Assembly: GCA_016178705.1 (NCBI GenBank)
Contig: JACOST010000008.1
Location: forward strand, 38,069 to 102,068
From: Deltaproteobacteria bacterium
GTDB lineage: Bacteria > Desulfobacterota > Binatia > HRBIN30 > JACQVA1
DNA: 64,000 nt
Reading direction: 5' to 3'
The notes under the pieces are model-generated. The model was given only the letters and a program-made list of their open reading frames with translations. It searched no databases and was not told the DNA's origin. Each line of letters opens with the position of its first letter. The stretch's first letter is position 1. Below, piece by piece: positions 1 to 7,852 of this stretch. The position numbers and the translations under genes were made by a program.

Positions 1-203
1 GCTCGATCCACCTCATAGACGATCCGAAAGCGCCGCACCCGGTACTTCCAGAGGCTGGCAAGTTCTCCGATCAGCGGCGCGCCAATCTGAGGACTCTGTG
101 CAAGCGCGCGGATCGCCTGTTTGACGCTGTGCTTCACGTCCGGCGGAAGACGACGAATGACGTCGCTAACGTGGGGCGGAATGTCCGGCGCGAGCAGACG
201 CAT
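1..203 (-). CDS. RelE/ParE-type toxin, cut by window edge
   Basis: This is the N-terminal 67 residues of a small mRNA-interferase-like or gyrase-inhibitor-like toxin; the C-terminus lies outside the window. The reading frame starts MRLLAPDIPPHVSD and continues through the family pattern: a helical hairpin (IRRLPPDVKHSVKQAIRAL), then a G-x-P-L segment and the basic strand YRVRRFRIVYEV. The ATG overlaps the antitoxin stop (TAATG), so the two are translationally coupled. The order antitoxin then toxin is typical of Phd/YefM-RelE modules. Whether it cleaves RNA or targets gyrase cannot be read from this fragment. Confidence 0.8.
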   Translation of the reverse strand, partial: MRLLAPDIPPHVSDVIRRLPPDVKHSVKQAIRALAQSPQIGAPLIGELASLWKYRVRRFRIVYEVDR

Positions 204-496
204 TAGCGGCGGCGCTTCACGCGCGGCCGCACTGACTCACCGAACACCTCGTCGAAGGACAACCCGTGACCGCCCTTGGCGTAGAACGCGCGACTGCGTT
301 GGATCTGGCGCAGCAGGTCGGGATCGGAGAGCACGTCGAGCGTCTCTTTGAATCGCTCGTACTCCGCGTAATTGAGGATCACCGCCGCCGGCGTTCCGTT
401 CCGCGTCACGACAATCTCATCCTCACGTTCGGTAACGCCGTTCAAAAGCGCGGGCAGATGGGTCTTCACAGCAGAGATCGGCAGCGTCTTCGTCAT
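203..496 (-). CDS. Phd/YefM family antitoxin
   Basis: A 97-residue antitoxin that should neutralise the adjacent RelE-type toxin and autoregulate the operon. The N-terminal half has the Phd/YefM fold signature: MTKTLPISAVKTHLPALLNGV, then the strand EIVVTRNGTPAAVILNYAEYERF. The C-terminal part is the variable toxin-wrapping region and ends in a basic tail (RPRVKRRR). It uses ATG at 496, with a short palindromic operator immediately upstream. A complete, ordinary type II module apart from the truncated toxin. Confidence 0.88.
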   Translation of the reverse strand: MTKTLPISAVKTHLPALLNGVTEREDEIVVTRNGTPAAVILNYAEYERFKETLDVLSDPDLLRQIQRSRAFYAKGGHGLSFDEVFGESVRPRVKRRR

Positions 497-510
497 GGCA
501 GTTCCCTATC

Positions 511-526
511 GACCATAATTCTGGTC
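511..526. promoter_or_regulatory. Palindromic operator of the Phd/RelE pair
   Basis: GACCA-TAATTC-TGGTC is a perfect 5-bp inverted repeat with a 6-bp AT-rich centre, 15 bp upstream of the antitoxin start. Phd/YefM antitoxins bind such short palindromes to repress their own promoters. The function is inferred from position and symmetry. Confidence 0.5.
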
Positions 527-768
527 TGCTGGACAGTAACGCGACGGCACGGAGGCGTCAACGCCGTCGCGACACGCCGTCGCGACTGGCGACGAACCAA
601 GGCCCCGCGCTCGTGCGCGCCACCGGAGCTTCCTGCCGCTGTCGCCGCGGCGGCGTGGCGCTCTTCGATGGGACCTGGGCGGAAGGGATCGAAGCGCTCC
701 CTCACAACCTCACCGTGTGCGGTCGGCGTCCTCGTCATGGCGGGACTCTTGGCCCGCGATTGTGAGCA

Positions 769-2100
769 TCACTGGACGTCGGAACCTGAGAGCAGGCGAA
801 GTGCAGCAGCGACCACCGGGTCCTGGACGGAAGGGAAACCCATCGCGGGGTCGGCATCTATCAACAAATCGGGCTGCACACCGCTATCGAGCGAGGATCC
901 TGTCGGTGAGTAGGTACGAGCAGTTGTTAAACGCAGGGCAGCCTCTCCGATGGGGATGATTGTCTGGACCGTGCCACGACCGAGGGTGCGCGTCCCAACG
1001 AGTACCGACCTTTTGTGCGCCTGTAGGGCGGCGGCCACGATCTCGCTGCCGGCAGCGGTTCCCCCGTTGACGAGGATCGCGATCGGGATGTCGCACCACG
1101 TGCCTTCCTTTCGGGCGTAGTACTTCTGGTTCTGGCCCTGAGCGCGGCCCTCTGTGTAGACGATGAGGCCCGCATCGAGAAAGACATCGGCAACCCTCAC
1201 TGCCTGCGAGACGAGGCCCCCGGGGTCGTTTCGCAGGTCCAGCACCAGGCCATCCAACGAACCCTCTTGTTGTAACGAACGGAGCGCGCCTTCGACATCC
1301 GTGCCGGTGCGCTCCGAGAACTGGGAGATGCGGATGTAGCCATAGGTTTCTTTGACACGCGAGAACGTTACGCTGCGCAACCGAATCGCTTCTCGCGTGA
1401 GGGGTTGGGCCAACACGTCCGAAGAACCCGCATGCTGGACGGTGACCAATACTTGGGTCCCGACCGGACCCCGCAGACGACGGACGGCTTGGACAAGGCT
1501 GAGGCCCTCAGTCGACACGTCACCGATCGCAAGCAGTTGGTCACCCGGTCGCAGCCCCGCGCGGGCGGCAGGCGTTTCCTCTATCGGCGATACGATGGTG
1601 ACCACTCCGTCCCGTATCGTGATCTCAAGCCCAACTCCGCCGAATCGCCCACGTTTGTCCACCTGCAGGTCCTGGTAGACCTCAGGACTCAGATAGACGC
1701 TGTTCTGATCTAGCGACGACAACATTCCGCTGATCCCTGCCTCCACCAGTGACTCGCTATCGCTGCGCTTCGCGGTGGCGGGATCGATATCCATTCCCGC
1801 GATTGCGCCATCGACTAGCTTGGCGGGATCGACGCGGTCGACATAGTTGTTCACCGTGGCCACGAATGCCGCAGTGAACAATTTCAACTCATCGCTGCTC
1901 GACTCGACTTGCCGCTCAGTCACGCGAGTCCCGAGAGCCGTCTGAAAACGGTCGAGTTGGGGACGGAGTGATTCGTCGACGGAAGGTTCCCGGCGTTCCA
2001 CCGCGGACCCGCTCCTCGATGCGAGCAGCAGCGAACATCCCGCAGGGGAGAGTGCCAGAGCAACAATCAGAGACAAGCAGATGTCTTTAGGACCCGTCAC
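769..2100 (-). CDS. S41-family (CtpA-like) PDZ lipoprotein, predicted catalytically dead
   Basis: A C-terminal-processing-protease homologue. I place the start at GTG 2100, with an AGAGG element upstream, because it gives a 21-residue signal ending in the lipobox SPAGC. An open frame continues to 2397 but that extension looks non-coding. The order is helical N-terminal region, PDZ domain (GRFGGVGLEITIRDG to VTVQHAG), then the S41 core. In active members the Ser is the third residue of S-A-S-A-S-E and the Lys lies 25 residues on, in G-K-G. Here the segment reads T-A-A-G-S-E (Ala 350) and G-R-G (Arg 375), so both catalytic residues are replaced. The fold otherwise looks intact. It is probably an outer or inner membrane-anchored binding or scaffold protein rather than a protease. 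Confidence 0.85.
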   Translation of the reverse strand: MTGPKDICLSLIVALALSPAGCSLLLASRSGSAVERREPSVDESLRPQLDRFQTALGTRVTERQVESSSDELKLFTAAFVATVNNYVDRVDPAKLVDGAIAGMDIDPATAKRSDSESLVEAGISGMLSSLDQNSVYLSPEVYQDLQVDKRGRFGGVGLEITIRDGVVTIVSPIEETPAARAGLRPGDQLLAIGDVSTEGLSLVQAVRRLRGPVGTQVLVTVQHAGSSDVLAQPLTREAIRLRSVTFSRVKETYGYIRISQFSERTGTDVEGALRSLQQEGSLDGLVLDLRNDPGGLVSQAVRVADVFLDAGLIVYTEGRAQGQNQKYYARKEGTWCDIPIAILVNGGTAAGSEIVAAALQAHKRSVLVGTRTLGRGTVQTIIPIGEAALRLTTARTYSPTGSSLDSGVQPDLLIDADPAMGFPSVQDPVVAAALRLLSGSDVQ

Positions 2101-2396
2101 GTTTGTCCGGCCTCTCCGCAGAGCTGAGAACGTTGCCAGTGTAGGAACTCTCCGAGCCTCACCACCGCTCGTTCGTCCTTCGACTCCCACATGTCGCAGG
2201 CCGTCGCAACCCGTCAAGCGCGCCGCCGCTGGCGTGGGAAGGCTGCGGGCTCGGGCAGCGAGAGATCGGGGCGAGAGTCTCAGGTCGGTCCGTACGCGGT
2301 CACCAGACAATTGCGCAGATGGCACTCGGGAGAGACGGGGCGAGATTGGACGCGCGTTGGAGCTGCCTATTTCCACCTTCAAGGGTTGACCCCGCA

Positions 2397-3362
2397 TTAC
2401 GCCGGGCTTCCTAGCGGGACCGTTCCGCTCGGTCTCCCGAACACAGCACTGGATTCCGTGACTTTGCCATTCAGTATCAACGCGAAGGTCTCAGTCGCAG
2501 AGAACACATGGCGACTTGCGTTTGATGCAGCCCGGTTGTTGAACTCCGCGACACCCTGCTCGGTCAGGTGAACGACCGGTGGAAGTCCTTCCTCAAACAC
2601 GCCGTAGAGTCCGATCTTGTGGCTCAGCGGGACACACAGCTCCGTGCTCGGCAAGCCGAAGCCTATTGGCGCACGCATTCCCGGCTCCTTCCATCTCAAC
2701 GTCACCGGATGATCTGAGCACACGAACTCGGGACCGTCAGAAGGTGCGAGGCACAGAGACCACAACCGTCGAGCGAACAGCTTAAGGAGGTTGTCGAAAG
2801 CCTGAAGCTCCACCAACTGATTCCCAGCCCGTGGACAGACGATGTCGTACTGACCACCCTTGATGAACCGTCTCGCCTGCTCGTACGATACTTGTAAAGC
2901 CGCTTCCGATAGATACCCCGCTTCACGTGCCTGCGCGACGACATGGTCAAAGACCGTCTTCTTGGACACGAGCAACTCGGCAACAAAACGTGCCTGCTGT
3001 GCCCTCGCTTGGTTCCACGATTCTCGCATTTGTGGGTTTCGCACCGCGATGAGGACAATGAGGTTGATGATGTTGTCGTAGTCGTCACCCTGCGGAGAAG
3101 AGCCAGCGTCGGCGGCTCTGCGAATGGCTGCTGCCGCGTGCCCCTCAAGTTCCGAAAACGCCTGCTCAAGGGCATCCGGGCGCTCTCCCTCGATCTCAAT
3201 CCGATTGAAATCCCTTTCGACCGCGAGATTTTTCGGAGATGCCACAAAACGTTTGCCGGTTTGGACCTCCAGAACCCAGCAACGCCCGTCGATGGTTCCA
3301 GACTTGGTGAACCCGGCGAGATACGCTTGCGGAAGGTAATGGTGCCTTCGTGCCGTTGGCAT
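2397..3362 (-). CDS. DUF4238 family protein
   Basis: A 321-residue protein of the DUF4238 family, recognised from the N-terminal RRHHYLPQAYLAGFT signature followed by a strand-rich stretch and NLAVERDFNRI. A later FVCSDHPVTLRW segment also matches the family pattern. The biochemical role is unknown. Members are often scattered as accessory genes next to toxins and restriction genes, and here it sits between an S41 homologue and a TA module. ATG at 3362. No membrane segment or signal peptide is visible. Confidence 0.8.
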   Translation of the reverse strand: MPTARRHHYLPQAYLAGFTKSGTIDGRCWVLEVQTGKRFVASPKNLAVERDFNRIEIEGERPDALEQAFSELEGHAAAAIRRAADAGSSPQGDDYDNIINLIVLIAVRNPQMRESWNQARAQQARFVAELLVSKKTVFDHVVAQAREAGYLSEAALQVSYEQARRFIKGGQYDIVCPRAGNQLVELQAFDNLLKLFARRLWSLCLAPSDGPEFVCSDHPVTLRWKEPGMRAPIGFGLPSTELCVPLSHKIGLYGVFEEGLPPVVHLTEQGVAEFNNRAASNASRHVFSATETFALILNGKVTESSAVFGRPSGTVPLGSPA

Positions 3363-3423
3363 GGTCGTCAGATGCTACGCCCGATCACAACGAACGCAAC
3401 CTTCCTCCAAAACCTTGCTCAGC

Positions 3424-3624
3424 GTTCACGTTCACGTGAAGAGGGTCGCCGCGAAGGATCGTCCGGTGCTCTTCACTGCAATGGCGTTCAGCGACTTGTT
3501 GCTCACGCTGGACCGCGCCGACTTCGGCAGCTTTATGCAAACCGGCTTCTACGGGTTGCCGGTGTTGACGCCAGGAGAGTTCCTCCGACGCGAACGCGCG
3601 GCGGGACGCCTGCCGCCAGTGTGA
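3424..3624 (+). pseudogene. C-terminal remnant of a PIN-domain ribonuclease
   Basis: The + strand frame from about 3424 reads VAAKDRPVLFTAMAF then DLLLTLDRADFGSF and ends GLPVLTPGEFLRR. This is the usual C-terminal third of PIN (VapC-like) toxins: the K-D-R-P-V-L helix, the L-L-T-x-D-R-x-D-F acidic strand-loop and the final V-x-x-P-x-E-F-L. The N-terminal two thirds, with the first catalytic Asp and Glu, is absent because upstream sequence runs into the divergent DUF4238 gene. I read it as a decayed toxin fragment; no antitoxin partner is visible. Confidence 0.6.
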
Positions 3625-3637
3625 ACCCGTCGACGGG

Positions 3638-4099
3638 TCAGCTCACCAAGCGCGGATCGAGGAGAAACGGTATCGATCGCCCAAATCTGAGGCGCCCGAA
3701 CGCGGGGTGGGCGGGATTGAGCACGTAGTTCAAATCCTCCGGCACGATGGTGCTCGGTACCGCCAGCGCCAGGGCGCGGCCGGACACGAGCCACTCGTCG
3801 CCGATCCGCTGCGTCGCCAGCAGCCCGCGTGACGTGCGCCAGTGTCGCGGCAACCGCCCGGCGGCCAGGCGATCGACTAGTTTGGAATCGACATCGAACG
3901 TGAACGCGACCAGACGCGGGAGCGGCCGGCCGACGTCGAGATGCACAAGCACCTCCAGCACGGCGAGCGACTTCGTGGCGCTCGCATACACCGCCCGACG
4001 ACCAGGCGAGTTCCAGCGCCCACCGAAGCGCTGCGCCGCTTTGCCGTCGAATGCCGTGGCCGCGTGCTTGCGTTTCACAACGCGCCACAACTGCGGCAT
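3638..4099 (-). CDS. RES-domain toxin (NAD+-degrading type)
   Basis: A 153-residue RES toxin. Members of this family degrade NAD+ and are paired with Xre/MbcA antitoxins. Visible family features are the N-terminal LWRVVKRKHA, the conserved FGGRWNSPGRRAVYAS (Arg, Gly and Tyr of the active cleft), a central ATKSLAVLEVLVHLD helix, and the C-terminal PSTIVPEDLNYVLNPAHPAF. The ATG overlaps the antitoxin stop by one base (TGATG). No truncation is seen, so the toxin looks functional. Confidence 0.87.
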   Translation of the reverse strand: MPQLWRVVKRKHAATAFDGKAAQRFGGRWNSPGRRAVYASATKSLAVLEVLVHLDVGRPLPRLVAFTFDVDSKLVDRLAAGRLPRHWRTSRGLLATQRIGDEWLVSGRALALAVPSTIVPEDLNYVLNPAHPAFGRLRFGRSIPFLLDPRLVS

Positions 4100-4536
4100 C
4101 AGGTGTACACGCCGTGCTCCAGGCGGCCAATGAGATTCTCGACCTCGCGCGCGCCGACTTCCGTCTGCGCGTGATCGAGAGGCGTTTCACCGTCGAGAAC
4201 GCGGGCGGGTTTGCTCAGCCAAGCGCGCGCCGCATCCTCGTCGCCGTCGTGCAGTTCGGTGGCCAGACGGAACAGCCGCGCCAAGCGCAGCACCCGGTCG
4301 CTGTGGCCGGCGTCGAGGCGCTGGCCGCCTTGACGGCGGCGGGAGAGCGTCGCGATCGAGAGGCCGATCCGCGCGGCGAGGTTCTCCACCGTGAGGCCGA
4401 GCAGCTTGCGCAGGGCATCCAGCTCAGCGACCGGCAGGCCTGCTTTAACTCGTGCCGCCGCCTCCCCGGCGCGCAGCGGCAGACCCTTGGCATGGGCCTT
4501 CACCAGCATCCGGGCGTGGACTGTATGGGCTTTCAT
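4099..4536 (-). CDS. Xre/MbcA/ParS-type antitoxin
   Basis: The antitoxin of the RES pair, with an HTH N-terminal domain (LRKLLGLTVENLAARIGLSI) and a C-terminal DUF2384-like toxin-binding region (AWLSKPARVLDGETPLDHA). I chose ATG 4536 (MKAHTVHARM). An upstream in-frame codon at 4578 is possible but the intervening residues look non-coding. No Shine-Dalgarno sequence is visible before 4536, so leaderless translation is possible. A palindrome overlaps the start and would allow tight autorepression. Confidence 0.85.
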   Translation of the reverse strand: MKAHTVHARMLVKAHAKGLPLRAGEAAARVKAGLPVAELDALRKLLGLTVENLAARIGLSIATLSRRRQGGQRLDAGHSDRVLRLARLFRLATELHDGDEDAARAWLSKPARVLDGETPLDHAQTEVGAREVENLIGRLEHGVYT

Positions 4537-4550
4537 ATGATTAGTATGAA
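4532..4550. promoter_or_regulatory. Palindrome over the start of the RES/Xre operon
   Basis: TTCATA-TGATTAG-TATGAA is a perfect 6-bp inverted repeat with a 7-bp spacer, covering the antitoxin start codon and the bases upstream. Autoregulation by the Xre antitoxin through this site is the simplest reading; it is inferred from position only. Confidence 0.5.
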
Positions 4551-4635
4551 CCTTCCATTTGCAAGGAGCAAGAAGCATCCGTACGCCATGGCCCTGGTGG
4601 CGCGCACAGGGGCAACGACACGCTCGCCGCAGTCC

Positions 4636-5868
4636 TCACTTCGCCGGTGGCGGTACCGATCGGCGCCGGAGCAGATCATCGATGATACGCGCCATCTGGT
4701 GGCATGCCTCCTCGGCGCGGCTGAGGGAGCGAGCGGATTCCTCGTTCAGTTGCGGTTCCATCATGCCTACCAGTTCGAGGTAACCGGCGGCGGCGGTCAG
4801 CGGATTCTTCAGATCGTGCGCCACGGTCCTCGCGTAGGCGTCGAGCTCGCGAATGAGCCGGGCCCGTTCGGTGACATCGTGCAGCGCAACCAGCCGCCCG
4901 ATCGTCGCTCGGGTTTCATCCCGAATCCGCAGCGACCTGATCTCGATCACGTGCCCGTCGTGGGCGATCTCGATACTGTCGCCGTCGCCTCGTTCCACCA
5001 CTTCCCGCACTTGACTCCAGAAGGGGAGCAGCGCAGCCGCCAACGCCCCTTGTGCTCCTTCGTCGCCGAGCAGCAGGCGAGCGGCGGGGTTCGCGTCGAT
5101 AACGCGCAGCGCCTCGTCCAGCACGATCACCGCGTCACGGTGTTGTTGGAAGAGCAGACTCCGCACCGCAGGCATGACATCGAGCAGGCGGTCGTGAAAC
5201 GTGACCCAGGCCACAGCGGCGAAGGTCACGAGCAGCGCAAGGGGCGTCAGGTCGATTCCGCGTGTGAGCCGCGATACGACGAACAGGTTCACGATCAGCG
5301 GCGCCATCATGCCGAGGCTCAGCAGGACGGTCCGCCGCACGTAGAAGGTTGGCGACCCGATGGTGTGGGCGAAGAGCACGGCAACCCCGCCGAGGATCAG
5401 GCCATACGTCAGCGGCAGATGTAGCCAATAGAACGCTGGGCCCGGCACCAGCGCCGGAATTCGGACGAATCCCATATCGGTCCACTCCGACGGTTGCCAC
5501 ATGAGATGATGATACGCATTCGTCGCCATCAACATGATCTCGCCCGCCAGCGCGCCAACGACGGGCGCGCGAACCACCCGCCACCACCGCGTCCGCTGCG
5601 CATAGATGCAGGCGAAGCGGAAGAAGCAGACGGTCACACTCAAGATGACGGCCCAGGCCGCGCGACGTGCAAGCTCTTGAACCGGGGGAACGTCGAGGAG
5701 AAAGGACAGCGCATCGAGCGAGGTCCATAGCCCACACGACAGCAGGCAGCCGCCGAACCAGATCGCACCCGGTTGACCGCGGTTCTTCCAGAAGTACCAC
5801 GCCAGCCAAAACGACCCGCCGGTCGCAGCTAGAAGGATCGGCGGGATTGCCTGTGCGAGGTTCAGCAT
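4636..5868 (-). CDS. Membrane sensor kinase-like protein with H-box but no ATPase domain
   Basis: About 410 residues: seven or so hydrophobic segments of the histidine-kinase N-terminal 7TM type (residues 1-220), a PAS-like domain (AVIVLDEALRVIDANPAARLL), then a dimerisation helix with the phospho-acceptor motif TVAHDLKNPLTAAAGYLEL (His 351). The protein ends about 60 residues later (RIIDDLLRRR) with no N, G1, F or G2 box. Only 57 bp separate its stop from the next promoter, so the catalytic domain is truly absent here. It is clearly paralogous to the divergent gene at 6014, which has the opposite deficiency. Start ATG 5868; a GTG at 5895 is the alternative. Confidence 0.85.
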   Translation of the reverse strand: MLNLAQAIPPILLAATGGSFWLAWYFWKNRGQPGAIWFGGCLLSCGLWTSLDALSFLLDVPPVQELARRAAWAVILSVTVCFFRFACIYAQRTRWWRVVRAPVVGALAGEIMLMATNAYHHLMWQPSEWTDMGFVRIPALVPGPAFYWLHLPLTYGLILGGVAVLFAHTIGSPTFYVRRTVLLSLGMMAPLIVNLFVVSRLTRGIDLTPLALLVTFAAVAWVTFHDRLLDVMPAVRSLLFQQHRDAVIVLDEALRVIDANPAARLLLGDEGAQGALAAALLPFWSQVREVVERGDGDSIEIAHDGHVIEIRSLRIRDETRATIGRLVALHDVTERARLIRELDAYARTVAHDLKNPLTAAAGYLELVGMMEPQLNEESARSLSRAEEACHQMARIIDDLLRRRSVPPPAK

Positions 5869-6013
5869 GGAGCTGGTCCCTTTATTCTGCGGCACGGGCA
5901 GAAGTGCAAGCGCGACCGCAACGAATGGGCGTCCGAACCAACGGCACTCCGACCCGCCGCCAGCAGCCGCTCGAGAGTTTGTGCAAACCGGCGGCGCCCG
6001 ATAAGCAGGCTGA
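5869..6013. promoter_or_regulatory. Divergent promoter region between the two paralogous kinases
   Basis: This 145-bp spacer separates the start codons of two divergently transcribed, paralogous sensor proteins and must hold both promoters. I see no strong palindrome or obvious -35/-10 pair. Co-regulation of the two genes is an inference from the arrangement. Confidence 0.45.
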
Positions 6014-7714
6014 ATGCTCGAGCAAAAAGTCTACGAGCTGGTGCCGTGGGTGCTTGGGCTCGCCACGATCGGCGCCTTGGTCTTGTCGCTCTACACGTGG
6101 GCGCGTCGCCAACAGGCCGGGACGAGCTGGCTGGCGCTCACACTCTTCACCGGGGCTCTCTGGACCGCATTCGACTTGTTCAACTACGTCGTCGATCTCC
6201 CGGCCATCGAGGTGATCGTGAAGTGCGCGACATGGCCCTTGATCCTCATGGCCGGCGTTTCGTTCTTCCGCTTCGCCTGCATCCACGCCCGCCGAGAGCA
6301 CTGGTGGGAGCTGGCGCGTGTCCCGGTGATGGTGGCCATTGTTATCAACCTGCTCCTTATGGTCACCAATCCGTATCATCATCTTTTGTGGCCGGGTGAG
6401 CGGTGGCTCACCTTCGGCGACGCGCATGTCCCGTGGCTCGAATCGGGGCCCGCGTTCTTCTGGATTTTCCGCAACACGGCCTGCGCCCTGCCCTTGGCCG
6501 GCATGCTCGCGCTGGTGATCAGCGCGGTCGGATCGCCGAGCGTCTACGCGCGGCAAATCGCGGCGCTGGTCACGGGGGCGCTGATCCCCATTTTCGTGAA
6601 CCTCTTTCTCGTCTCTCCGACGGCTCCCGGAGTTGACCTCACTCCGATCGCAGTGGTCGGGTCCGTGAGCTTGTTCGCACTGTCCACGTTTCGCTTCGGT
6701 CTCCTCGACGTCATGCCTGTGGCGCGCAGTCTGCTGCTCGCGCAGCTCGACGACGGAGTCATCGTGCTCGACCCGGCGCTGCGCGTCGTGGATCTCAATC
6801 CCGCCGCCGAGCGCCTGCTGGGACTCCAACACGGATGGACACCGGGCCGACCGGCCGAACAGATGCTACCGTTCTGGGGCAGCGTGAAGCAATTGATCGA
6901 AACCAGTGACGGCCAGCCAATGGAGACCACGCTCGGTGGCGAGAGCGGAGCGGTCTTGGAGCTCACGTCGTCGATCGTCCACGGGGAAGACGGCGCATCG
7001 CGCGGCCGATTGATCGTCGCGCATGATATCACCGCGCGCGCACAGCTCGTCCGCGAGCTCGATGCCTATGCGCAGACGGTCGCGCGCGATCTCAAGAACC
7101 CGCTCGCCTCCGTGATCGATGCCATCGACGCGTTTCGCCAGCGCGGCGAGCGCGTCAGCGACACGTCGTCGCTGTACTTGCAGAATGCCGAGCGGGTGTG
7201 CGGACAAATGACGGCGACCGTGGACGCCCTTCTTCGCTTCGCGCAACTGCGCACGCTGGATGAAGTCGACGTCGAGGCCATCGACATGGCCAACATAGTC
7301 GACTCCGCGCTGCGCCGATTGTCGGCCGCGATCGCCGAGTCGCACGCCGAGATCGAACGTGGCAATCGCTGGCCCGCTGCCGTCAGCCATCCGGTCTGGG
7401 TCGAGGAGATCTGGACCAACTACATCTCCAACGCGATCAAATACGGTGGCCAACCGCCGCACGTCGAGCTGGGGGCGTCCGAAGAAGGCGATCGGATGGT
7501 GCGTTACTGGGTACGCGACAATGGGCCCGGATTGAGCGAAGAGCAGCGCCGCCAGCTCTTCACCGAGTTCACGCGTCTCGACCCGAAACGATCGGAAGGC
7601 CACGGGCTCGGCCTATCGATCGTGCAACGGATCGCGGAGAAGCTCGGCGGTGGCGTGGGTTGCAGCAGCACCATGGGTCAGGGCAGCACATTCTGGTTCA
7701 CGCTGCCCACCTAG
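6014..7714 (+). CDS. Membrane sensor kinase with ATPase domain but Arg in place of the acceptor His
   Basis: A 566-residue sensor: 7TM-type N-terminal domain (residues 1-235, including FFRFACIHARREHWW, nearly the same as in the paralogue at 4636), a PAS-like domain (GVIVLDPALRVVDLNPAAERLL), a dimerisation helix and a complete HATPase domain with N box (WTNYISNAIKYGG), G1 (VRDNGPGL), F box (LFTEFTRL) and G2 (GHGLGLSIVQ). At the position of the phospho-acceptor His the codon is CGC, giving TVARDLKNPL (Arg 358). It should bind ATP but cannot autophosphorylate in the usual way. No response regulator gene is adjacent. Confidence 0.9.
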   Translation: MLEQKVYELVPWVLGLATIGALVLSLYTWARRQQAGTSWLALTLFTGALWTAFDLFNYVVDLPAIEVIVKCATWPLILMAGVSFFRFACIHARREHWWELARVPVMVAIVINLLLMVTNPYHHLLWPGERWLTFGDAHVPWLESGPAFFWIFRNTACALPLAGMLALVISAVGSPSVYARQIAALVTGALIPIFVNLFLVSPTAPGVDLTPIAVVGSVSLFALSTFRFGLLDVMPVARSLLLAQLDDGVIVLDPALRVVDLNPAAERLLGLQHGWTPGRPAEQMLPFWGSVKQLIETSDGQPMETTLGGESGAVLELTSSIVHGEDGASRGRLIVAHDITARAQLVRELDAYAQTVARDLKNPLASVIDAIDAFRQRGERVSDTSSLYLQNAERVCGQMTATVDALLRFAQLRTLDEVDVEAIDMANIVDSALRRLSAAIAESHAEIERGNRWPAAVSHPVWVEEIWTNYISNAIKYGGQPPHVELGASEEGDRMVRYWVRDNGPGLSEEQRRQLFTEFTRLDPKRSEGHGLGLSIVQRIAEKLGGGVGCSSTMGQGSTFWFTLPT

Positions 7715-7852
7715 AGCGCCGTGCGTCGTGATCTCACTCACCTGCGCTATTCGCACCTAAGCTTGCCGCCGACGCGCGCGGCCTCTCGTTTCGCTGCGTC
7801 AGTGTCGCGGCCAGTGCGCCGGCCGCACCGGTGTGACGGAACTCCGGCCGCC

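Noticed and set aside
2101..2397. N-terminal extension of the S41 homologue
   Set aside because: The in-frame stretch has Arg/Ala-rich shadow-like composition and would bury the lipoprotein signal; GTG 2100 gives a proper signal with lipobox.
4051..5424. A 457-residue + strand frame opposite the kinase and antitoxin genes
   Set aside because: It is antisense to two convincing genes, with repetitive Arg/Gln/His composition typical of high-GC shadow frames.
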